From Neurospora crassa OR74A (taxonomy: Eukaryota > Ascomycota > Sordariomycetes > Sordariales > Sordariaceae), in NCBI RefSeq assembly GCF_000182925.2, contig NC_026505.1, forward strand, positions 4,216,001-4,280,000: a stretch of 64,000 nucleotides of DNA, in the 5' to 3' direction. The position numbers and the translations under genes are program-made. This document shows positions 36,622 through 47,848 of this stretch, piece after piece. Position 1 is the first letter of the stretch, and each line of letters opens with the position of its first letter. Below the pieces are notes generated by a model that saw only the letters and a list, made by a program, of their open reading frames with translations, was not told the DNA's origin and did no database searches.

Positions 36622-39600
36622 ATGTCGAATCTCCAAGTGCCCCGCGAGCAAGGAGAGGGCACAGTGAGAGCTGTCTCGAACCCTTTGCCCGGACTTGCAT
36701 CACTAAACTTTCACAACAACCGAGGCGATGCTCAACAGGACTACGAGGCGGCTCAAGCCTCTCGCGCAAACGCCACGCTCGACGAAATCGAGCAAAGAGG
36801 CATAGTGCCCGACGTCAATCTAGTTGAACGAGAACTCCTCAGGCCAAAATCAAGAATCAAGAAAGCCGGTTCTGATGCCCAAAAGATCTTCTCTAGTCGC
36901 GCCGCACCCTCTCACAATCCTACTAGCAGCAGCGATGTCAATACCCTCGATCTCGGCCTTCGCGTCTACCCAAGCAACGAGGAGCTAGATGCAGTGGTCA
37001 ACACGCTCTGGAGAGACTTCGCCAATGACGGTGGTTTGAACGGACTAAGCCACCAGCAGATAACTCTTCTTTATCAGCACTGGCATCAGCGTGCTCTCGC
37101 CATCAATGAATCTGCCAAAGAATGGCAAGCTCTCAATGTGCCTTCACCGGTAGCGACGGAGCCCAGCGCGAGCACGAGCACCTTTGACCTCTTTGGCTCC
37201 TTAATGACCGACTTTGAGCTTCTTCTTGAAGTCTGCAAGCATCTGCGCCCCATCGACATCATCAACCTCTACAGTATTTCAAAAACCTTCCATGATCTCG
37301 TCAACGCAAACCTCCAGAGCACCATCCTTCTTTGGACGGACCACATGGCGCCCACTTCAGCTCGTATCTTCTGCCACCAACTCTACTACCAATACTTCAT
37401 CGATGACCCCTCCGGCAGAAATCCCAGTACTCACCGTGACATACGATATTTTAACCAGCCGGCTCCCAACCATGTCCTGTACGAAAACCAGCATGGAGAA
37501 GGCCAAGCCGGTCCCGTCAACCCTCTTCCGCCCGCTGACCCGCAACACAATACCCGCAAGGTTCCGTCCTTGGTCTGGTTCCAGATGGTTGTCGACCGAG
37601 AGATCAAAGTCCGCGACATTCTCGCCACCCTGAGCCGCCACGGCCACCGCACCCCTCACGACACCCACAAGACTTTAAAGAAGCTCTGGCTTCTGATGGA
37701 CGTAGCCTCGTGCCGCGGCCGCGCCGCCCTGATTCACTCCCAGACGCTCTTCACCGACGAGGACCTCTACCGGGCCCGTCTCTTCTTCATCAAGCTCTAC
37801 ATGCTCTTCGCCGACCCCATCTTTGGGCCCAAGTCCACCGCGCTCGCCAAGCTGTTTCTCGGACAAAAGGGGTTCACGCCACTTTGGCAGTTTCTGCGAC
37901 GCAAGAAGTATACCACCGAGGAAGAGATCGTGGAGATGAAGACGCGGTACGACGTCCGACCTACTCTTTTGCAGGTTCTCGACGGACACCCTATCAACGG
38001 CGTGCCGCCCAACGAGATGGGAAGGATGCATGTGGAAGGGTGGGGGCGCGGCGTCAGACACTTGCTGCGCCCGGATCAGATGGTCAACTGGGAGGCGTAC
38101 AAGCGAGGGTTGGCCCTGCACCTAAGGGCCGAGAGGATGATGCTTTACGGCCACGTGGACTTTGGCACGGGCCGGCCGCTGGTGCCGAGTCTGGATGAGA
38201 TGTACATGAGTGATGACGAGGTCGACCTGCCGGCCAACTCGAGCTGGAGGATTATGAAGCATCGCAAAGCGCATGGCGGCTGTGGGAATGTCCCCTTTGA
38301 GAGAGGCATGTGGCAGCCTAAGCATGCAAGGAAGGCGAGATGGAAGACATTGACGGAGGAAGAGAAGGAGGATATCTTGGCTGCGGAGGAAGAGGAGGTC
38401 AAGGAGGAAAAGAAGCTGCGATATGTGGAAGGTGATTTGGATGTGGCCCTCGTAGACTTGGAGGAGGCATTGTATGATTATGCCGTGGAGAAGGAGGAGG
38501 GAAGTCACGAAGAGCATGGCATTGACGGACTGGAGTTCGACAGCCGCGTTCCGATGCCTGATGATATCCTCCCTGGCGATGAGGAGGCAGACTTTGATGA
38601 TACCGACTGGGAGAACTGCGCAAAATACATGACAGGTCTAGATCGTTTACCCGACCAGTTGACTCGCATCCGACAAGGCAAGGCTCACGGCCAGCTCAAC
38701 AGGTCACTCATCATGGCCAAGCAGGTGTTCGACAGCAAGGCCAAGACCAATGCGGAAGGCCGAGAGCAAGACGAAGCTTGGGCGCGTGCCATTGTTGACC
38801 AACTGCCCCTTTATATTGGCGGCGAGCCCGCTTACAGAAGGGGTGTTCCCGTTGCTCCCCGAAACAACTCACCCGCGTCAAACCAGGCCTTCTTCAATGC
38901 CCATAATGGCAATCATGACTGGGTGCAGCCGGTATACCCAGCCCAAGCCGAAATACCAGACGTTCGAGCTGAGTATCTTCTCAAAGCCGCCGTCGCGCTC
39001 CACAAAGCCCGGCTTGACACCGGCGATCTTGACCCCGCCACCGACGCTATGCCCGACGACGAAGTCGCAGAGTTGGAGGATGAGCAGATCACTGTACAGA
39101 TTGAGAAGAATGTCAATTACGGCTGGATGCTGCACATGCCGCGCACACAGCCCGACAACGAAGGTGCTCGTGATGGTTCACCAGATTACGAGGACCACAG
39201 TGGCAACGGATTCACCAGCGAAGTATCAGATTCCATTGACATGGACATGGAGGAGGACATCGACTGCGACGACGACGACGACGACGACGACTTTAAAGAC
39301 CTCATCACCAGCGACTTCGATGACTTCATCACCAGCCCCAACTTTGGTGTTTTTCACGAATCTAACAACACAGGCCCTAACAACACCACAATCAACGAGC
39401 CCAGCATCCCAAATCAACACTCTCTCAATCACAACCCATTCAATCCTCACAACCCCGACGTACCCTACCCCAACCAAATGTACCACTACAACCACGACCC
39501 CGATGAAGAATTCGACTGGCGCGCCTGGCTCGACATGCAGCACCAAAACGACCTGCTCAGCGAAGCAGCCAGACTGGACCAAGATTTGTTGAACGGCGCG

Positions 39601-39714
39601 CACGAAGCCGGGCCGGAGGAGCTGCGAAGGAGGGTGGAGAGTACGATCGAGCGGACGCAGGGGTATAAGAATCTTAGGGAGAGGTTTTTGAGGGGGTATT
39701 ATCGGCAGTGGTAG
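36622..39714 (+). CDS. large F-box domain protein
   Basis: A single exon of 1030 aa begins at an ATG preceded by an A/C-rich leader. Residues about 190-235 (DLFGSLMTDFELLLEVCKHLRPIDIINLYSISKTFHDLV) form a recognisable F-box. F-box proteins typically recruit substrates to SCF ubiquitin ligases through Skp1. The remaining 800 residues match no domain I know. They include conserved-looking hydrophobic blocks (300-460), an acidic Lys/Glu-rich region (about 575-640), and an Asp run near residue 880 encoded by a GAC repeat. There are no recognisable substrate-binding repeats such as LRR, WD40 or Kelch. The role is inferred only as far as a likely SCF adaptor. Confidence 0.82.
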   Translation: MSNLQVPREQGEGTVRAVSNPLPGLASLNFHNNRGDAQQDYEAAQASRANATLDEIEQRGIVPDVNLVERELLRPKSRIKKAGSDAQKIFSSRAAPSHNPTSSSDVNTLDLGLRVYPSNEELDAVVNTLWRDFANDGGLNGLSHQQITLLYQHWHQRALAINESAKEWQALNVPSPVATEPSASTSTFDLFGSLMTDFELLLEVCKHLRPIDIINLYSISKTFHDLVNANLQSTILLWTDHMAPTSARIFCHQLYYQYFIDDPSGRNPSTHRDIRYFNQPAPNHVLYENQHGEGQAGPVNPLPPADPQHNTRKVPSLVWFQMVVDREIKVRDILATLSRHGHRTPHDTHKTLKKLWLLMDVASCRGRAALIHSQTLFTDEDLYRARLFFIKLYMLFADPIFGPKSTALAKLFLGQKGFTPLWQFLRRKKYTTEEEIVEMKTRYDVRPTLLQVLDGHPINGVPPNEMGRMHVEGWGRGVRHLLRPDQMVNWEAYKRGLALHLRAERMMLYGHVDFGTGRPLVPSLDEMYMSDDEVDLPANSSWRIMKHRKAHGGCGNVPFERGMWQPKHARKARWKTLTEEEKEDILAAEEEEVKEEKKLRYVEGDLDVALVDLEEALYDYAVEKEEGSHEEHGIDGLEFDSRVPMPDDILPGDEEADFDDTDWENCAKYMTGLDRLPDQLTRIRQGKAHGQLNRSLIMAKQVFDSKAKTNAEGREQDEAWARAIVDQLPLYIGGEPAYRRGVPVAPRNNSPASNQAFFNAHNGNHDWVQPVYPAQAEIPDVRAEYLLKAAVALHKARLDTGDLDPATDAMPDDEVAELEDEQITVQIEKNVNYGWMLHMPRTQPDNEGARDGSPDYEDHSGNGFTSEVSDSIDMDMEEDIDCDDDDDDDDFKDLITSDFDDFITSPNFGVFHESNNTGPNNTTINEPSIPNQHSLNHNPFNPHNPDVPYPNQMYHYNHDPDEEFDWRAWLDMQHQNDLLSEAARLDQDLLNGAHEAGPEELRRRVESTIERTQGYKNLRERFLRGYYRQW
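39268..39291 (+). repeat. GAC trinucleotide repeat encoding Asp run
   Basis: About eight consecutive GAC codons encode the poly-Asp tract in the C-terminal part of the F-box protein. Confidence 0.85.
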
Positions 39715-40300
39715 GGCCGGGTCAGTGGTTAGTGGCTGGTCTGTATTTGTGAAGTTGGTAATTTGGTCACTTGGTGTGTAGTAGCCTAAGTAGTGGTTCG
39801 GTTTGGAGTCTGTGTTAGGAGGGAGGAATGATGATAGGAAAGAGTGATGGAAGGAAGGAAAAGATATGGACCAATGGAAAAGTGGATGTTCTCGATGTAT
39901 ATGATTGCATCGATGCCCGGCGAGGTCGTTCCATGTTTGCGTGGGAGTTATGGCTGACACCTGCGTGGTAATTAGGAGTTGAGCTTTCAATTAGTCAAAA
40001 CCTTGAAAGCCCGTTCTAAGAAATGCGTGTCATGGCTTAATTAAACTCTAAATAGGTAGAATGAAATTTGTGCTTGAGGCTTAGCCACTTTTTCCCCTAC
40101 TAACTCATGTTTCTAGAGCATATATATGTAGCTTGAATTGCTCGCTCCGGCAACATCGTAATTCGTTTATCATCATTTCGTAATGTCCAGCAGAAAAAAA
40201 ATCAGATAGCCACTCAAACTCTTACGCGTAACCCTGACTCCCTTGAAATGACATATACACCAAATAAAATTCCCTTCGTCCGTATGAACCAACCATGATT
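39715..40300. other. intergenic between convergent genes
   Basis: These 586 bp are presumed 3' sequence of the F-box gene (+) and of the serine-rich gene (-). No gene is supported. Confidence 0.55.
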
Positions 40301-42331
40301 TCACCGAGACCTAAGGATCCGCCTCAGACTTCCTTCCGCATGACTGACCGTTCTCCTTGGTTTAGCCAAGCCCGCACTCATCGTCGGCGTCACCTCCTCA
40401 GCCTCATTCCTCACAAACTGCTCTTGCTGCTCTTGCTGCTGCTGCTGCTGCTGCTGTCGTTGCGATCCAGCACCACCACTGCCCCCCTTCCAAGGGATCC
40501 AGCCATTCCAGCTTGCCCTGGTCGAAGAAGACGAAGAACCTGCCCCATACTCCTTCGTCCTCGAAGCTTGGTATGGCACATCACTGACAGAGCGCATCAG
40601 AGTCGAGGGCCTGGTGACGATAGCGTTGTCGCTAGCGACAAAGGGAGAGGCTGCGGTCCTTACTCCCAGATGGCTGTCGGATGTCTGCGGCAGGGCTGGC
40701 TCGCTGACTAGTGCGCAAGTGCTCTCGTACCGCTGGAGTTGTCCGGCACTGCTTCTGCTGTGATTGTCCATGACTGCTGTTGCGAAGGATGCAGATTTCT
40801 TCCTGGCCAGTTTAGCTGCTGCCGACACCGTGGCAGCTTCCCCTGATCCTTGTTGGCCATCATCCACGTCCAAGCCCTGATCAGTCGCTGTATGCTCATG
40901 ATATTGATTGATAGTGGTAGCAGCACTTGGTCCTGCATCGGCAGCGGAGAATCCCAAGTTACTATGCTGTCTGTCGATCCTTCCACGAACTTCGCCCGCT
41001 ATTTCAGCGGCTGGCTTTTTCAACGACCTGTCCTCTTCGGACGAGCGGCTGGAGGACATGATCGTCTCTAAAGTCCCGTAGGCAATGCTTTTGAGCCTCC
41101 TTCCTGAAGTCCCTGGCCCTCTCCGCCTCCTTCGGGCACCACCCTCCTCTTCATCAGGGACAATTGCCTGTAATGTAGGACCTGTTCTGGCACTTTGACT
41201 GGAATGGTAAGAGCCATTCTCCCTCCTTTTCGACGCTGTGCCCGAGGAAGATGGCGCTAGTCCGCCGGCTGGAGAGACGAGGGAAGCACCTGAGCCGTGG
41301 GGTGCCATATGGACCTCGTACTGGTTACTCAGCGAGTATCGGGATCGTGCACATATCTCAGCAATACGGTCAAGGTCGGCTCCTATGTTGTTGTCTCCAC
41401 CCTGAGCCTGCAGGTCGGCCATGAAGCTCTTGAACGAAAAGGCATCCATTGGCGGCAGCTTCTTGGGTTTTCCATTCCTGGACTTTACAACGATCGGGCG
41501 AGACGATGTCGACCGTCGCTCCCATAGTAAAGGCAGAGAGCTGACGCCGTTCTCGGGCTGGTCTGATGTCGACATCTTGTTCTTCGCCTTTCTCCAGTTC
41601 ACATCCTGATTGTTGTGAGAGCGAGATCCTTCGCTTTGGTTGCTGGTCCCCGTATCAAAGCCGGTTTGTCCACCGCGAGGCCCGGCCTCAAGGCCCGGAA
41701 GTTCAGATCGAGAAACACGACTAGAGTCTGCGATACTACTAGTTCCCCGTCGGTACTGGGGTACGATAGAGGTGCGAGTCCTTACCAGCACGGGTTTCGA
41801 ATAGGTCCTGATTTCTGCGCCTGTGCTCTTGGCGTAGCGATGATTACTAGAGGAGGCGGCTGGACATGTGTTTTCCAGTTTCTGCCGGGCCGAAGTGTCA
41901 TCGAGAGGAAAAGGCTTTCCCTCGGCGATAGAAGGAATGACGGAGACTGCAGTCTGCGTAGACTGAAGAAAGAAGCGCGGAAATGCGACTGGGCTTGCGC
42001 CGGGCTGCTGTCTCTTCTTACGAGAGCGCCCACCAATAAAGAGGCCAGAGTCCGAAGAAGGCGAGGTCTTGGACAGACGAGGAGGTAGAGGAGCTGCTGG
42101 ACGAGACAGAGGAGGTAGAGATGGAGAGGATGCGGGAAAGGAGGAAGAGGAAGCACGGGTTGGGTGAGACGGCGGAAGAGGACCTAGATGAGGTACCAAA
42201 AGGGGTAAAGAAGCCTGTGTGGCAAGCTGCTCCGGGATCACTGACCGGGCATCGTCCTCGTCGCGGAGCAGCGAATTTGAAGCGTCGGCCGGGCCTTGGC
42301 GGATACCGTGTGGCTTGCTATATATGTGCAT
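40301..42331 (-). CDS. uncharacterised serine-rich protein
   Basis: A single open frame of 676 aa starts from the ATG at 42331. The frame is open slightly further upstream, so an additional 5' exon is possible. Composition is Ser/Arg/Pro/Gln-rich and largely disordered. More ordered, conserved-looking blocks are PPMDAFSFKSFMADLQAQGGDNNIGADLDRIAEICARSRYSLSNQYEVHM (about 305-355), RRLKSIAYGTLETIMSSSRSSEED (about 425-450), and an RSVSDVP motif near 595 typical of a 14-3-3 or basophilic kinase site. A Q run (CTG repeat on the plus strand, 40420-40455) lies near the C-terminus, which ends with RRILRSR. I do not recognise the family. Length, codon use and the ordered blocks support a real gene. Confidence 0.72.
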   Translation of the reverse strand: MHIYSKPHGIRQGPADASNSLLRDEDDARSVIPEQLATQASLPLLVPHLGPLPPSHPTRASSSSFPASSPSLPPLSRPAAPLPPRLSKTSPSSDSGLFIGGRSRKKRQQPGASPVAFPRFFLQSTQTAVSVIPSIAEGKPFPLDDTSARQKLENTCPAASSSNHRYAKSTGAEIRTYSKPVLVRTRTSIVPQYRRGTSSIADSSRVSRSELPGLEAGPRGGQTGFDTGTSNQSEGSRSHNNQDVNWRKAKNKMSTSDQPENGVSSLPLLWERRSTSSRPIVVKSRNGKPKKLPPMDAFSFKSFMADLQAQGGDNNIGADLDRIAEICARSRYSLSNQYEVHMAPHGSGASLVSPAGGLAPSSSGTASKRRENGSYHSSQSARTGPTLQAIVPDEEEGGARRRRRGPGTSGRRLKSIAYGTLETIMSSSRSSEEDRSLKKPAAEIAGEVRGRIDRQHSNLGFSAADAGPSAATTINQYHEHTATDQGLDVDDGQQGSGEAATVSAAAKLARKKSASFATAVMDNHSRSSAGQLQRYESTCALVSEPALPQTSDSHLGVRTAASPFVASDNAIVTRPSTLMRSVSDVPYQASRTKEYGAGSSSSSTRASWNGWIPWKGGSGGAGSQRQQQQQQQQEQQEQFVRNEAEEVTPTMSAGLAKPRRTVSHAEGSLRRILRSR
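40420..40455 (-). repeat. CAG/CTG repeat encoding polyglutamine
   Basis: Tandem CTG/CTC/TTG triplets on the plus strand correspond to a run of Gln codons in the serine-rich protein. Such tracts vary in length between strains. Confidence 0.8.
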
Positions 42332-44040
42332 ATTATCCACGAGGCACCAAACGAAACAGAATGGACGAGATGCGGGTGATAAGTATGACTAAGGTACGGA
42401 GGCGGGCAGGTCAGAAAGTACTGCAGCAGCGGAAGCGGAAGCAGAAGCAGAAGCAGAAGCAGAAGCAGGGAATCGCAGCGCAGCGAGTTAGTTGCAGCGA
42501 GTCGCAGCCGAGTGGAAGCAGCAGCAGAAGCATGCAAGTGTATCGTGGTCGCTGGTAGTTCGCGGGTTGCTTTCCTGGGAGGTCTAGGTACCTAGGAGGT
42601 GGGTAGGTATCATCTATGCTGGGATTGGACTGGGGCTGGAACTTCCTTGCGATGTGGACGTGATGATGACTTGTCAACTCGGGTTGATGGGAAGGGAAAA
42701 GGCGTGGAAAAGGCGAGCAAGAGACCGACGTGAACCTCAAGCAGCATGCGCACAGGTCTGAACGAACAGCCAAGGTGCAAAAGGTGCTCAGGATGAGACG
42801 GGTGATCGACTCAACCACTCAGGACGACATGGACGGCTTCCAGCCTTCTGCGTGTCTCAATCTTCGGATGGCCGGCTGTCAGACGTCAACGTGGGCAACT
42901 CGTGTTCGCTCGTGCTTTTTCCATGGCTGCAGAAGGTCCGAAAAAGCGACATTTTGCAACCATCCAGGAAGGTAGTTTACCATGCTCTGCAACCTCTGGG
43001 TTTCCCTTGCCAGTCCTATTTGGGTTGGTCTACACTACACTACCATCCATTGTCGCCATGTTGTTTGATTGACATGCAGAGAATCCCGTCAGTGGAGTTC
43101 CGAGAAAGAGAAGAAGTTGCAGCAACAAGTCCGAGTCTTGATTCGTCCTGGGGAAGGGTCGGTTGCGAGAAAAGATAAACTGTCGGGTGGCTGGCAAATG
43201 GGAGCAATCCAAAATGAGTGAAGGCAGGCAACTAGAGTGAAGAAAAAGGATGCGTGCTGCGACTGCAAGAAGTCGTGGCTTTCTTTCCAACGAAAGGTCT
43301 CCCCGGCCGAAGCCATCAGGGGTGGGGTCCTCCGAATGAAAGTGGCTGAATGGACCCGGGGAGCTTGAGGGGTTGAGTGCGGGGTACAGTGAGTGGCCTT
43401 TCCGGGCCCACTGCCGTAGCCTGCTTGGGCTGACGCGGGGCCACCTGGAGGACCCGCCCGGCCTGGGCGCCGCGGATTGGAGTTCGTTGCTGCTCCGGGC
43501 CGCGGGGGTCCAGCCAGTGCGAGTCCGAGAGCCACCTCCGGTCTGCCAAGAAATAATATATGCTTCAACCTTGATCAAACCGTCGTTGCTTTGTAACGTT
43601 GTGGTCTTGATTCATATATAAAGCCATGAACATATACGTCGATATAACGAGAGTCATTTTCAATCGGTACAACAGCCATGGAGTACCAAGCGACGAAAAC
43701 TAGGTAGGTATAGTGTACGGTAGCAATCTCCCTGCCTACTCCTGATGGCACAAATAGGTATCAAGTTAGTTCAAGTGGACGGTAACTCATCCGACGACAC
43801 AACAAATCAACCCGAGCACAAGTATTATAGGTCTCATTAAGAAACTCATGGCTAGCCTCCATCGACCCCAAAAGCCTTGCAACTAAGTCTCGGAGGATTC
43901 CTTCGCAAAATCACTCTTTCGTTATCGTATACATTCATCAACCCGATCCGTCATTACACATCTCAACCCCAGTCAACGTGCTGGTCCTTCATACTTCAAG
44001 TCATACCTCCCAGCGGTAACATCAAGGTGTCTTGCCGTGT
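42332..44040. other. intergenic with AAGCAG microsatellite
   Basis: This 1.7-kb region is upstream of the serine-rich gene and downstream of the PMP3-like gene. A GAAGCA/GAAGCG hexamer repeat lies at about 42430-42468. Open frames of 80-180 codons on the minus strand lack domain or splice support. Confidence 0.5.
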
Positions 44041-44523
44041 CTACGAAGCGTTCGGCTGCACAATGGTACCATACCCATGTGGGTTCCCGCCGTTCTGAAC
44101 ATTATCGCTGTAGACGCCAGGAGCGCGGTCGGTGACGATGGAGCCTTGTCTTAACCGCTCCCGACGGTCGTAGTAGACATATTCGAGATAGAAGGCATGA
44201 ACGTGGCCAGGGATATAGCTGCGTCGGGTTTTCATAGAGGTCAGTGCGGTGCTCTACGGCAGTGCTGGTAAACATCAATCTGGAAGGCATCCACATAAAC
44301 GTACCCCAACAAAGTCAGGCAGATGTTGATCAAGAGGTCTGCCCCACAGCCGGCGATGGCAAACACGCCGATCGGAGGACCTTCAATCTCTTTAGTCAGT
44401 ACACTGGAGGTAAATATTTGGGGCTGCAAGACGCCATTCGAAGTGAACGAGCGAAGCGGGGCCTCTTGGAACCGTACAGAAAATGGTCACGATGACCAGG
44501 AAAATTGCTGAGGCCACTCCCAT
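44041..44523 (-). CDS. PMP3/RCI-type small membrane proteolipid
   Basis: Three short exons, 44523-44478, 44380-44305 and 44218-44041, give 99 aa. Splicing with donors GTACGG and GTACGT and AG acceptors yields an unbroken PMP3 (UPF0057) core. The first helix MGVASAIFLVIVTIF leads into PPIGVFAIAGCGADLLINICLTLLGYIPGHVHAFYLEY. Both the PP(I/L)GVF and GYIPG(H)HA signatures are present. The family consists of two-helix plasma-membrane proteolipids linked to membrane potential and salt or cold stress. The tail of about 40 residues is soluble and longer than yeast Pmp3 (55 aa), as in other filamentous-fungal paralogues. No single exon is long enough to stand out as an open frame. The exact acceptor of intron 1 was chosen by fit to the family; an alternative adds a few residues. 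Confidence 0.88.
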
Positions 44524-47500
44524 GTTTTTTTTATCTGCTGGCCGGCCGAGAAACGCGATATGTGAAGAGGTTCCGAAGAAAGTTTACTGTGATGATTGAG
44601 TCTCTAACAACTGAAATCGTGAAAAGAGGAAGAACATGATGTGATGTTTCCCAGTTACCTGCGTTCAGCAATCCACACAAACCGCATCAGGCGATGACGT
44701 ACTCCTCTGCCGACGGATGGCATGAAGCAGGAACCGTGCCGCACGGGCCATATCATGACACCTTCCCGTCTCTGGTATCTATGTTCTTTACTATTTACCG
44801 ACACTGTCTGTATTCAATGGTTCCGACTTAACCTTGTCTATAGTTACATGCAGGCGAGTGTATCTAGGTGTAAGTGAACTAAATATCAAGTCCCACCAGT
44901 TGGATCGATCGTTATGCTGGGGCGACTTAGAGTCTGGACTCGGGTTAAGCCCCCTGAGAATAGCATGGAACACAGTCGCTCTCGAGCACCCCGGAGTTGT
45001 GGGATCATGCAGCGTCCGCTGGGTACTAGTGCTAGATCTCACGATTCGGTAAGGTAGCCAAGGCGGACCGGGGTACGGGAAACCTCAAGGCATTGCACAC
45101 GGCCGTTCTTCAGATTCACGCTTCTATGGGAAGCTCAGGGTTTGTGTTGAATCTGGCCATGAATCGAAGGCGAATTAGCCGGAGCATCGGCGTTCACAAA
45201 TCGGAGCCACGGCCGGCGGTGACCGGAGAAGATGATGTGCAAATCCGGCATTTCCCAACACCGCCGACCGTTCCAAGTTTGTGCCATTCCCTCGTCGATC
45301 CTAACCACCGTTATGCTTTGGGTGTTCCTTGTTGTTATACTACAAAAAGTAAAAGTAGGTAGTGATACTCGTGTGTTGGAAATATGACACGATGCCGCAT
45401 ATGTATGCCTTCTGTAGCTATTGGAACGAGTACAAGGCAACCCTGTGCTCGCTCAAGACTCTCACAGTACTCCAGATAGCAGAGTAGTAAGTCTAGGTGT
45501 AAGACTAAGTGTCTTTATGAGGTGTCAGGGAAACATGAGGGATCAGCTGTAGCTGTCGTGTGTGGAAGCTGTGCAATGTAAATAGGAGTCGAGCCTTATG
45601 GACTGGCATGCTGTTGGGGGTGGTGGTTTAATGTCAGTGAGCCGAGGTCAAAGTAAGGAATGCGAGTTGTTGTGCTGTCTCAGAAGTAATGTTGAATAAG
45701 TCGATTTCAGTACATTGAACGTCGAATACGCGCAATCAGATGAACACGCTGAATATTGTATGTTGGACAAGGTAGCCCGGTAGAGTGCAGGCTCACACGA
45801 GTCCAATTCGTCGCTGCTTGACCTGCAGTGCATCTCAGTCTCTGCTGGACAGTAATTGGCGTGGATGTGTTCCTGATTGTCGAGAGGGCGAGGTCGAGCA
45901 ATCAAAATGGAGGAGGTTGAAGAGCTCGTGATATTTGAGGCTTTGCATGACAGCTCGTTTTGGTGCCGCAATCAGTCCAACCGGTCAGCTCTGTCTGTGA
46001 CCTCGAATTGACGAGTCATCCGGTCCATTTCCCATTAATTGCTGTGCAGAAATAGGCTCTGTTCCTTCCAGTTGGTTGACGTCGCAAGCTGGTCTGCTCG
46101 AGGTCGCCACCGGTTAGGCAGGTGGGATCACTCACCAAAATATGACGGGATATGGTGGTTATACTGTCAGCCCAAGGAACCTCAAGTTTCTGAAACATTG
46201 AAGCTTTTATGGTGGCCTTTGGCTACCTTACCTCTAATGTCATCAGCAATTAGGTTGGGTCGGAGATACAGTAGTGGGACGGAGGGAAGGAGCCTCGAGG
46301 TTGAATTGGGAAGGACGTGTAGGCAGCTTTGATACAAATATGCCATGTAAATGCGGAGTACCGGGTACTTCACTCATAAGCACGTTGCTAACTGTACGAG
46401 GTGATGCGGAAGGTATGGGATACCTCCGGAGATATTGAGTGGATTTCTTCCACTTTCTGTTAATGAGACGGGCCTTGAACTGTTGACGATGTCCCTTGTC
46501 TTCAACTGAGTGCTGCGGCCGTGCGTAGGTAGTACCACCGACGAAGTGCTTGATGGAAAAATATGTTGAGAGAAGTGCCCGTCCATGGCCTGTCACAGCG
46601 CCGTCCACAACGAGTCGGTCCTCTATCCGTAACCTGGAGTGCAGCGATGGACTCTTACACTCGACCCTCGAGGAAATTTCCTTTTGATATCCTGACGGAC
46701 CTTTCCCCTTTGCGACCCCACCCTTTTCATCCACTTCTACGGGTCTTCGGTCACTTCTGCTGCGACCTAAAAGGCACTCAGGGCCCACTAGAACACTAAC
46801 GTACTATATGGGTTTGAGTGCAGTCATCTGTTAGTGACCTAAAAGATAGATCATCGGTATTCTGGCGGGGCCTTTCTGTCATCCCAAGTGGAAGAGTTCG
46901 AGGATTGCATACCTCGCTCGCTCGTTCGTTTTTGCAATCGCGTTGCATTTGGGTCGCTGTTTGTTGCCGTATTACTACCTATTTAAACACGAGAAGGAAC
47001 CGAGCAATCGTGCTTATTGTTTCGATAGTTGTCTTGACCGGTCTGTTCGGCAGCCGTCGCCTTCGCTCCATTCACTCACCTTCCTTCAACCACCACCTCC
47101 ACTTCCGTCCCGCCCAACCTTCCTGCGTGTGAAGGGAAGTTCAGTCGCAGAAGAACCGAGTCAAGTCAACCTTGGCTGAACTTTTCGCCCTGGGTATCTC
47201 CGTGAGCGCCAGACGTGTGCCTTTTTTTTGCTGGGTTATTTTGCTATAGACCGTAGAGAAATTGCATGTTCCCGAATCCCGTTGGTCTAGTGATGAGAAG
47301 ATAACTGGCAATCGCTCTCACCTCCACTGTCACTGTCACTGAACGAAAACCTCACTGGGACCGAACTGGCACCAAATTAGCACCAAACCACCCCCGGCAC
47401 CACCATCTGGACCGACTGGGGACGACCGGGGACGACTGGGACCAGGTGGTGCTTGCGTCGGGTACTTAGGCTGGGTACTCCTAACCAGCTACCTTTACGC

Positions 47501-47848
47501 CAACGAAAAAAAAAGGTTTGGACTCCTCTGACAAGCGGAAGTCGACGAACGGGAAACGGTCAGTCAACCTGCTCCATCCACATCTGCCATTGCTAGGTCC
47601 GTCTTCCCACTGCCCCCGTCTCCCGACCTGCAACCATCCCGACGACCCTCCTTCACCGTCGCCGAAAACTCTACCCTAAAACCCGGGACTGACCAAGCTG
47701 AACCGGAGCAGGCACCCACCCCTCTTGCCGACTCCTCGCTTCCATTGCATCCATCTCGGGGCGCACCTCATCGACGTCGGCCCATCCGCCTCCTTTACGC
47801 CCTTCTTCCCGTTCACTCCCCAGGCCCTCGGGTGCCTCCTCACCCGTC
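44524..47848. other. intergenic, no supported gene
   Basis: This 3.3-kb gap lies between the divergent PMP3-like and RRM/zinc-finger genes. Scattered open frames of up to 180 codons show no domain. The part from about 46900 to 47840 is pyrimidine-rich and probably contains the leader of the downstream gene, with a small A-rich patch at 47505-47514. Confidence 0.5.

Noticed and set aside
43030-43578. Minus-strand open frame of 182 codons upstream of the serine-rich gene
   Set aside because: No recognisable motif. It reads like GC-rich leader or promoter sequence, with competing overlapping frames.
47279-47350. tRNA-like A box (TTGGTCTAGTGAT)
   Set aside because: No B box or acceptor stem follows at the right distance.
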